A DNA stretch of 11,886 nucleotides from NCBI GenBank assembly GCA_009697555.1, contig WLQV01000012.1, forward strand, positions 1-11,886, in the 5' to 3' direction. Source of the DNA: Actinomycetota bacterium (lineage in GTDB: Bacteria > Actinomycetota > Actinomycetes > Nanopelagicales > Nanopelagicaceae). This document shows, piece after piece, positions 6,370 through 11,886 of this stretch. The stretch's first letter is position 1. Every line of letters starts with the position of its first letter. A program made the position numbers and the translations under genes. Under the pieces are notes generated by a model, which was not told the origin of the DNA, did not search any database, and was given only the letters and a program-made list of their open reading frames with translations.

Positions 6370-6809
6370 AGCTTCTGCCAATTTGTGACGAGCTCTTCTT
6401 GAAGCGAGAACATTTCAATCTCTTCCGCCTTCTCGGCATGGTCATAACCAAGTAAGTGGAGCAAGCCATGTGCAGTAAGGATAAAGATTTCGTGATTAGG
6501 TGAGTGTCCAGCTTTTTTCGCTTGAGCTTCCGCAACAGAGGGACAGAGAATAATGTCTCCTAAAATTGCCGGCGCATCTTTTGCTGATCCGCGACGAACT
6601 TCATCCATCGGAAATGAGAGCACATCGGTAGGACCGGGCTCATCCATCCACTTAATGTGCAGCTCTTCCATCTCTGCTTCATCGACAAAAATCACAGTTA
6701 AATCATCTTCCGGATTAAGTTCTAACTTGTTTAAGCAGTAGCTCAAGAGTGAGTGAAGTTGATCGGTCGGTGCTAAAGAACCAGAGCGATTTTCGATTTC
6801 AATTGTCAT
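6366..6809 (-). CDS. ybeY: rRNA maturation endonuclease YbeY
   Basis: YbeY is a single-strand endoribonuclease needed for 16S rRNA 3' maturation and 70S quality control. The 147-residue product is full length for the family. The zinc site H-x3-H-x5-H is complete: His114, His118 and His124 in TAHGLLHLLGYDH. Upstream blocks are WMDEPGPTDVLSFP (about 54-67) and LGDIILCP (83-90). ATG 6807-6809 follows phoH after 11 bases, with no clear Shine-Dalgarno. The stop overlaps the CBS gene's ATG by four bases. The phoH-ybeY-CBS order is widely conserved and links YbeY with the PhoH/YbeZ ATPase. Confidence 0.97.
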   Translation of the reverse strand: MTIEIENRSGSLAPTDQLHSLLSYCLNKLELNPEDDLTVIFVDEAEMEELHIKWMDEPGPTDVLSFPMDEVRRGSAKDAPAILGDIILCPSVAEAQAKKAGHSPNHEIFILTAHGLLHLLGYDHAEKAEEIEMFSLQEELVTNWQKL

Positions 6810-6820
6810 AGGTGCGTAAA

Positions 6821-7807
6821 TTACTGGCTAGGGCGCAATTGGCGAGTCTGCGCCCGTTGCTCATCGAATCGTGAATAAGCATCAACGATGTCGCCAACTA
6901 AGCGGTGGCGAACCACATCTTCGGAGTTGAGCTCCATAAAGCAGATGTCCTCAATATTCTCCAAAATGCCGCGAATTACTTTAAGACCAGAGTAATTTCC
7001 ATTCGGAAGATCAACTTGAGTGACATCGCCGGTAATAACCATCTTTGAGCCAAAACCTAAACGAGTAAGAAACATCTTCATCTGTTCAGGCGTTGTGTTC
7101 TGGGCTTCATCCAAGATTACAAAGGCATCATTGAGAGTACGACCGCGCATGTAGGCCAAGGGCGCAACTTCGATTACACCGCTGGCAAGTAGTCGTGGAA
7201 TTGCTTCGTGATCGAGCATGTCATGTAAGGCATCAAAGAGCGGACGAAGATAGGGATCGATCTTCTCTGACAGTGATCCTGGCAAGAAACCAAGGTGCTC
7301 GCCTGCTTCAACTGCCGGGCGAGTAAGAATAATTCGAGTGACTTTCTTTGCCTGCAGCGCGGCAACTGCTTTAGCCATTGCTAAGTAAGTCTTTCCAGTT
7401 CCGGCCGGACCAATTCCAAAGGTAATGGTGTTCTCTTCGATTGCATCGACATAGCGCTTCTGATTTGCCGTCTTCGGACGAATCGTGCGACCCCGATTGC
7501 TCACAATGTTGAGCGAGAGAACTTCACCGGGATGATCTTGTGGGATTTGGCGCAACATCGAGATAGCACGGGTAACTGCATCAGGTGTGAGTTGTTGACC
7601 TGAGCGAATGACAACCAAGAGTTCATGAAAGAGATTTTCTACTTGAGCACACTCTTCAACATCGCCGCGAAGTGAGACTTCATTGCCGCGAACCGTCATA
7701 GAAACTTGAGGAAAGGCGCTTTCAATAACGCGCAAATTACTATCTGCCGGACCAACTACCGAGATCATTGAGATTGCACCCGGCACTGTTATTAACGTTC
7801 GCTCCAT
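6821..7807 (-). CDS. phoH: PhoH-family ATPase (PhoH1/YbeZ type)
   Basis: A P-loop ATPase resembling the helicase superfamily, associated with YbeY in RNA metabolism. Counting from ATG 7807 (328 residues), Walker A is GPAGTGKT (133-140), Walker B is VILDEAQ (230-236) and the sensor-like region is KMVITGDVTQVDLP (about 255-268). The LTRPAVEAGEHLGFLPG loop is characteristic of PhoH. The first 95 residues form the N-terminal KH-like part usual in this type. I prefer ATG 7807; TTG 7816 would add three residues, and neither has a strong Shine-Dalgarno. It lies 17 bases after the HIT gene and 11 before ybeY. The family name comes from phosphate regulation in E. coli, but this context argues for ribosome/RNA work. 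Confidence 0.96.
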   Translation of the reverse strand: MERTLITVPGAISMISVVGPADSNLRVIESAFPQVSMTVRGNEVSLRGDVEECAQVENLFHELLVVIRSGQQLTPDAVTRAISMLRQIPQDHPGEVLSLNIVSNRGRTIRPKTANQKRYVDAIEENTITFGIGPAGTGKTYLAMAKAVAALQAKKVTRIILTRPAVEAGEHLGFLPGSLSEKIDPYLRPLFDALHDMLDHEAIPRLLASGVIEVAPLAYMRGRTLNDAFVILDEAQNTTPEQMKMFLTRLGFGSKMVITGDVTQVDLPNGNYSGLKVIRGILENIEDICFMELNSEDVVRHRLVGDIVDAYSRFDEQRAQTRQLRPSQ

Positions 7808-7824
7808 TGCGCCCAAGTCTAGGC

Positions 7825-8172
7825 TTAACCAGGTGGCCAGGCGAATGATCGCCCGCCGAGTAGATGTAAATGGGCGTGAAATACGCTCTGGCCAGCACTT
7901 GCCCCGGTATTAAAGACCAAGCGATAACCATCGAGTTGCGCTGCCGCCGCAAGTTCGGCAGCAGCGCTATGTAGTGCGGCAAGTGTGAGTGGCGCCGCCG
8001 CTGCAAGTTCGGCGCCATTTTCTACGTGGATCTTTGGCACCAGAAGAATATGGGTTGGGGCTTGCGGTGCAATGTCGCGGAATGCGATCAACTCTGATGT
8101 GTTGCGAATCAAATCAACTGGGATTTCACCTGTTATGAATTTACAGAAGAGGCAATTGGTTTCAAGTGTCAT
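7825..8172 (-). CDS. HIT-domain nucleotide hydrolase (HINT-like)
   Basis: A 115-residue histidine-triad protein, probably a purine nucleotide phosphoramidase or a related nucleotidyl hydrolase. The triad HxHxH is His99, His101 and His103 in FHAHLHLLGG. Asn88 and Ser96 fit the phosphate-binding positions. Cys7/Cys10 with His41 and His49 look like the structural zinc site of HINT relatives. Residues about 55-79 are very alanine-rich with AELAAAA twice, 18 residues apart. ATG 8170-8172 has GGTGA six bases upstream, overlapping the rsmE stop. The protein ends in GGRSFAWPPG as usual for the family. Its place between rsmE and phoH suggests house-cleaning of adenylylated products; the substrate is inferred. 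Confidence 0.95.
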   Translation of the reverse strand: MTLETNCLFCKFITGEIPVDLIRNTSELIAFRDIAPQAPTHILLVPKIHVENGAELAAAAPLTLAALHSAAAELAAAAQLDGYRLVFNTGASAGQSVFHAHLHLLGGRSFAWPPG

Positions 8173-8178
8173 CTGATT

Positions 8179-8895
8179 TCACCAAATTCCACGTGCAGAT
8201 TTTATTGCAGCGATTGCAGCAATTCCGGCATGAGCAGAGCGCAGAATTGGGCGACCTAAGTGAGCAATCTTTGCGCCAGCTGCGACAAATAATTCGATCT
8301 CGCTATCGGTAATGCCACCTTCGGGGCCAATGATGAGATAGATCTTGCTGGTATTTGCGCCAAAACTTTGTGCAACTTCGGAGATCTTATGCGTCGCACT
8401 TTCATGCAGCAGAATGCAGGCAGAGCCAGAAATCATCGTCAATAGCTCTTTCGTTGTTGCAACATCATGAACGGTTGGAATCCAGAAGCGACGTGATTGT
8501 TTAGTAGCTTCGCGTGCTGCCACGCGCCATTTATAGCTGCCCTTCTCACTCTTTCCAATTGAGCGGTGTGCCTGCCATGGTGCGATTTCATCAACGCCGG
8601 CCTCGGTCAGTAATTCAATTGCTTCGCGCACTCGATCGCCTTTAGGTATTGCTTGAATAGCAATTACTTGAGTTGCTTCGGGCGCTTCAAATCCAGCTTC
8701 TTTGATATCAATAGCAAGAGATTTCTTCTCAATTGCACTTACAGTGCCACTTGCCCAATTACCTTTGCCATCGCTGAGGTGGACTCGCTCGCCCATTTCA
8801 ACCCGAAGAACTTTGATCGCGTGATGGGCTTCATCGCCAGTGAGTTGGTAAGTACCCGAAGTCGGGAGGCTATCGATGAGAAAGAGTGAGTACAT
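8179..8895 (-). CDS. rsmE: 16S rRNA (uracil-1498-N3) methyltransferase
   Basis: RsmE is a SPOUT-fold, SAM-dependent enzyme that methylates U1498 of 16S rRNA. The 238-residue product has the N-terminal PUA-like domain (about 1-70, with GDEAHHAIKVLR at 20-31) and the knotted SPOUT domain. The knot and SAM-binding signatures are LIIGPEGGITDSE (187-199) and LGRPILRSAHAGIAAIAA (213-230). The KGDRVREAIELLTEAGV and RSIGKSEKGSYKWRVAAREATKQSRR regions (second about 111-136) also match. The usual LRTxTA is LRSAHA here, a mild variant. ATG 8893-8895 shares one base with the dnaJ stop (TGATG), so the two are coupled. Actinobacteria often carry rsmE directly after dnaJ2. Confidence 0.95.
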   Translation of the reverse strand: MYSLFLIDSLPTSGTYQLTGDEAHHAIKVLRVEMGERVHLSDGKGNWASGTVSAIEKKSLAIDIKEAGFEAPEATQVIAIQAIPKGDRVREAIELLTEAGVDEIAPWQAHRSIGKSEKGSYKWRVAAREATKQSRRFWIPTVHDVATTKELLTMISGSACILLHESATHKISEVAQSFGANTSKIYLIIGPEGGITDSEIELFVAAGAKIAHLGRPILRSAHAGIAAIAAIKSARGIW

Positions 8896-10004
8896 CAGCG
8901 ACCAAATGCATCGCGGAATTTGCTGAAAAATCCACTATCTTGGCGCTTCATATCCACTTGGCCACTCTTATCGCCACGCATCTCGGCAAATTTCTTCAAT
9001 AACTCTTCTTCATCTTTCTTTAATTTCGATGGAATAAGAACTTCGATATGAACGACGAGATCACCGCGACCGCCACCCCGCAGCCGAGTAACACCAAGTC
9101 CTTTAACAAGAACCGTTGAACCGCTCTGCGTGCCAGCTTTGACTTCAACTTCGGTAGGACCATCTAATGTTTCTACCGTCACTTTTGTACCAAGGACTGC
9201 AGCGGTCATAGGAATTGAGAGCGCTAAGTGGAGCATGTCATTGTCACGTACTAAAAATTCATGTTCGCGTTGCACAATTTCAACGTAGAGATCGCCAGCT
9301 GGGCCACCACCTGGTCCTACCTCACCGCGACCTGAGAGTTGGATGCGATTTCCGGTTTCAACACCAGGTGGAATCTTTACTGAAACACTCTGCCGGGCAC
9401 GCACTCGACCATCTCCGGCACACTCACGACAAGGATTAGGAATCACGGTTCCGTAACCTTGGCAATTTGCGCAGGGGCGCGAAGTCATTACTTGCCCGAT
9501 GAATGAGCGCGTTACTTGTTGCGTTTCACCGCGACCTTTACAGATTGCACAGACTGTTGGATCAGATCCATCGGCGCAACCAGTGGCATCGCACTTAGTA
9601 CAGGCAACTGCGCTCTCGACTGTGATCTCTCGTTCCGTTCCAAAACATGCTTCATCGAGTGAGACTTCAATCCGAATAAGTGCATCTTGACCTTCGCGCA
9701 TACGTGGACGTGGACCACGTCCACCAGTCTGGCCACCGAAGAATGCATCCATGATGTCGCCAAAACCAAAGCCACCAAAATTAGCGCCGCCCATGCCCCC
9801 ACTGCCACCCATGTCATAGCGCTGACGTTTCTGCGGATCACTCAATACTTCATATGCAGCGGTGACTTCTTTAAAGCGCTCTTGCGTATGTGGATCTGGA
9901 TTCACATCGGGATGTAGCTCTCGCGCTAATTTACGGTAGGCACTTTTAATTTCACTCTGATCTGCATCGCGCGCAACACCTAAAGCATCATATAAATCAG
10001 CCAT
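8895..10004 (-). CDS. dnaJ: Chaperone DnaJ (DnaJ2 type beside hrcA)
   Basis: A class A Hsp40 co-chaperone that delivers clients to DnaK and stimulates its ATPase. The 369 residues show a J domain (1-66) with HPD at 31-33, a G/F-rich linker (67-92), a zinc domain with four CxxC pairs (Cys135/138, 152/155, 178/181, 192/195), and the C-terminal client-binding domains (about 203-335). All zinc ligands are present; the first motif reads CTKCDATG rather than CxxCxGxG. The start ATG 10002-10004 shares one base with the hrcA stop (TAATG), and GAGAG stands six bases upstream. Actinobacteria usually have two DnaJ proteins; the one in the hrcA cluster is DnaJ2, while DnaJ1 sits with dnaK-grpE elsewhere. 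Confidence 0.97.
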   Translation of the reverse strand: MADLYDALGVARDADQSEIKSAYRKLARELHPDVNPDPHTQERFKEVTAAYEVLSDPQKRQRYDMGGSGGMGGANFGGFGFGDIMDAFFGGQTGGRGPRPRMREGQDALIRIEVSLDEACFGTEREITVESAVACTKCDATGCADGSDPTVCAICKGRGETQQVTRSFIGQVMTSRPCANCQGYGTVIPNPCRECAGDGRVRARQSVSVKIPPGVETGNRIQLSGRGEVGPGGGPAGDLYVEIVQREHEFLVRDNDMLHLALSIPMTAAVLGTKVTVETLDGPTEVEVKAGTQSGSTVLVKGLGVTRLRGGGRGDLVVHIEVLIPSKLKKDEEELLKKFAEMRGDKSGQVDMKRQDSGFFSKFRDAFGR

Positions 10005-11017
10005 TACTGACTCTCACCTAAATACCTTCCGACATAACGTGCAACTGCGGAGACAGCCGCAATTGAACCTGCGTAATCCATACGGGTAGGCCCGATAACG
10101 CCAAGTGCTCCCAGTGGTGAGCTCTCTGCGCCATAACCAACAGTGACCAAACTTGTCTGCTGCAACTTCTTCTCACTCTGTTCATGACCAATGCGAACTT
10201 TAACGGTGTCAGTGACATCGCCTAGCAAACGCAGTAGGACCACTTGTTCTTCCAACGATTCTAAAATGGGATGGATCTGAGCCGAGAAGTCTTCTCTGAA
10301 CCGGGCTAAGTTGGCGGTGCCAGCCAGAACCACTTTCTCTTCTGGCTTTTCAAGTGCCATTTCAATCAAAGTTGCAATTACTAATCCAACATCGCGGCGA
10401 TCATTTGGCCCGTATGTATCCAAAAGCGAATTCAGACGCTCGGCAACTTCAGGTAAGCGCTGGCCCACAACTGCATTATTGAGCTGAGTGCGCAGCGTTG
10501 TCAGGAAAATCTCTGATAGATCCTTCATAAAATCAATCACGCGTTGTTCAACTCGTCCAGCATCGGTGATCAAAATCAACATCAGCCGCGACGAAGTGAC
10601 AGCAACTAGCTCTACGTGGCGGGCACGAGACTTAATCATTGATGGGTACTGAACGACCGCAACTTGTTTGGTGACATCAGCTAGTAATCGCACAGTTCGC
10701 AGCACTACATCATCGAGATCGAGTGCTCCCTCTAAGAAGGTTTCGATTGCGCGACGTTCTGCATTAGATAGTGGTTTAACAGTGGCTAATTGATCGACGA
10801 AAACCCGATAGCCAAGATCGGTAGGAATGCGCCCGGCCGATGTATGTGGCTGAGTAATTAAACCTTCATCTTCCAAAACTGCCATCTCATTGCGAATTGT
10901 CGCTGGCGAAATTCCTAAACCGCGGCGATCGGCGATTGATTTAGATCCGACCGGCTCTTGGGTCGAGACATACTCATCGACAATGGCGCGAAGGATATCT
11001 AAACGACGGGGTTCCAT
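10004..11017 (-). CDS. hrcA: Heat-inducible transcription repressor HrcA
   Basis: HrcA represses groEL and sometimes dnaK operons by binding CIRCE (TTAGCACTC-N9-GAGTGCTAA) and is tuned by GroEL. The 337-residue protein begins [20 protein letters not shown]. The winged helix-turn-helix is about 5-70, with [20 protein letters not shown] at 35-54 and the wing [17 protein letters not shown] (59-75); the rest is the HrcA dimerisation and GAF-like domain. ATG 11015-11017 fits the family N-terminus. An upstream extension to 11068 is open but overlaps hemW and is not family-like. The gap to hemW is 16 bases and holds no CIRCE, so hrcA-dnaJ does not look self-repressed here; targets must be elsewhere. 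Confidence 0.96.
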   Translation of the reverse strand: MEPRRLDILRAIVDEYVSTQEPVGSKSIADRRGLGISPATIRNEMAVLEDEGLITQPHTSAGRIPTDLGYRVFVDQLATVKPLSNAERRAIETFLEGALDLDDVVLRTVRLLADVTKQVAVVQYPSMIKSRARHVELVAVTSSRLMLILITDAGRVEQRVIDFMKDLSEIFLTTLRTQLNNAVVGQRLPEVAERLNSLLDTYGPNDRRDVGLVIATLIEMALEKPEEKVVLAGTANLARFREDFSAQIHPILESLEEQVVLLRLLGDVTDTVKVRIGHEQSEKKLQQTSLVTVGYGAESSPLGALGVIGPTRMDYAGSIAAVSAVARYVGRYLGESQ

Positions 11018-11033
11018 AAGAGTAGTTAAGGTA

Positions 11034-11886
11034 CTACAGAAGTATTTCTCGCACGATTCGATCTGCAATGAGGCGACCAGTTGCGGTCAGACTCGCAGCA
11101 CCTGAACTCCACGCTTCATCATCGAGATGGCCACTGCTATGAAATGGCGCCAGAAGTGCAGATTGTGCAGGCGAGAGCGCAGATAACTTAATTCCCTCTC
11201 GCATCCGAATTCCCAACATGATCGACTCGGTAGCAATCTGCTCGGCGGTAAGAACTTCTCGGTCATGTTCTGGTGATAGTGATTGTGCAAGACGTTCTTT
11301 ATAAGCAGTGGGATGTTTTACATTCCACCAACGAACACCATCAAGATGTGAGTGCGCACCAGGACCGGCGCCCCACCAATTAGCGTTTCGCCAATAAGCA
11401 ATGTTGTGGCGCGAACCAAAACCAGGCTTTGCCCAATTACTTAATTCATACCAACTCAAACCGCTCTTCTCCGCAAGTTCATCAATGAGTAGATACATAT
11501 CTGCCATTAAGTCATCAATTGGGGATGCGACATCACCGCGCTTAATCTGCGCTGCAAGCTTTGTACCAGTTTCGATAATGAGGGCATAAGCGCTGATGTG
11601 ATCGATTGGAAGCGACAGCGCGCTCTCAACTGTAGTGCGCCAATCGGCCAAAGATTCACCAGGTGTGCCATAAATAAGATCGACGCTGACATTATCAAAA
11701 CCTGCACTGCGTGCAGCAAGAACTGCCTTCTCAACATTGGCCGGGTTATGAGTTCGATCCAGCGTTGCCAAAACATGTGAAACAGCAGATTGCATACCAA
11801 AAGAGATTCGATTAAATCCAGCAGCTCGTAGTTGCTGCAACTTTGCCTCATCGACTGAATCAGGATTGGCTTCTAAGGTAATTTCA
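11034..11886 (-). CDS. hemW: Radical SAM heme chaperone HemW, N-terminus cut by window edge
   Basis: HemW is a radical SAM protein related to the coproporphyrinogen dehydrogenase HemN, and is thought to insert heme into respiratory proteins. The 283 visible residues start in the TIM barrel (EITLEANPDSVDEAK, then FGMQS) and continue with YGTPGES, ISAYALIIE, YELSNWAKPG and RHNIAYWRN. The last of these and GAGPGAHS lead into the C-terminal HemN_C domain. About 110 N-terminal residues, including the CxxxCxxC that binds the [4Fe-4S] cluster, lie right of the window, so true HemN activity cannot be excluded. The gene ends in TAG 16 bases before hrcA; hemW directly before hrcA is the common actinobacterial order. 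Confidence 0.93.
   Translation of the reverse strand, partial: EITLEANPDSVDEAKLQQLRAAGFNRISFGMQSAVSHVLATLDRTHNPANVEKAVLAARSAGFDNVSVDLIYGTPGESLADWRTTVESALSLPIDHISAYALIIETGTKLAAQIKRGDVASPIDDLMADMYLLIDELAEKSGLSWYELSNWAKPGFGSRHNIAYWRNANWWGAGPGAHSHLDGVRWWNVKHPTAYKERLAQSLSPEHDREVLTAEQIATESIMLGIRMREGIKLSALSPAQSALLAPFHSSGHLDDEAWSSGAASLTATGRLIADRIVREILL

Noticed and set aside
7740..8018. Minus-strand open frame overlapping the HIT/phoH boundary
   Set aside because: Out of frame with two well-supported genes; no recognisable motif.
11018..11068. N-terminal extension of HrcA into hemW
   Set aside because: Open frame continues to 11068, but the family N-terminus begins at the ATG 11017 and the extension would overlap hemW with unlike residues.
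1..11886. Mobile elements, CRISPR arrays, phage or defence genes
   Set aside because: No transposase or integrase motifs, no spaced direct repeats, no atypical islands; every long frame on the coding strands belongs to a recognised housekeeping family.

Overview
The window looks like ordinary chromosomal housekeeping DNA from an actinobacterium of moderate G+C (high 40s percent by eye). Two things point that way: the gene order hemW-hrcA-dnaJ-rsmE-HIT-phoH-ybeY-CBS-(degenerate cytidine deaminase), and an NdgR/LtbR-type IclR regulator divergent from leuCD next to gltX and tRNA-Gln/tRNA-Glu. The lowish G+C and very tight packing (many gaps of 0-20 bases, several stop/start overlaps) suggest a streamlined genome, for example a freshwater acI/Nanopelagicales relative. 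That placement is an inference. No mobile element, CRISPR array, phage gene or rRNA is visible, and no gene-free stretch exceeds 300 bases.

Region 1 (1-2708) is leucine biosynthesis and its regulator. On the minus strand lie leuC and leuD, the two subunits of 3-isopropylmalate dehydratase; leuD runs off the left edge. On the plus strand, divergent from them, is an IclR-family regulator. The roughly 50-base divergent control region holds a promoter for the regulator that places +1 on its GTG codon (a probable leaderless mRNA), an inverted repeat lying in that promoter's spacer, and a candidate leuC promoter on the other strand.

Region 2 (2709-5200, minus strand) holds, in transcription order, a fumarylacetoacetate-hydrolase-family enzyme, gltX (overlapping it by 8 bases), tRNA-Gln(CTG) and tRNA-Glu(CTC). 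Glutamyl-tRNA synthetase therefore sits directly upstream of the two tRNAs it would charge in an organism that makes Gln-tRNA by transamidation.

Region 3 (5220-11886, minus strand) is a compact protein-folding and ribosome-maintenance block: hemW (5' end outside the window), hrcA, dnaJ (the DnaJ2 type next to hrcA), rsmE, a HIT-domain protein, phoH, ybeY, a CBS/CorC-domain protein without its membrane domain, and a small cytidine-deaminase-fold protein that has lost its zinc and catalytic residues. The era gene that usually follows is absent, and the block runs straight into region 2. With no convincing terminator or large gap between 11886 and 2757, all of regions 2 and 3 could be one transcription unit of about 9 kb ending in two tRNAs.

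I saw no clearly new system. The points most worth checking are the leaderless regulator with an operator inside its promoter, the catalytically dead deaminase-like protein, the tRNA synthetase/tRNA cluster, and the block junction where era is missing.
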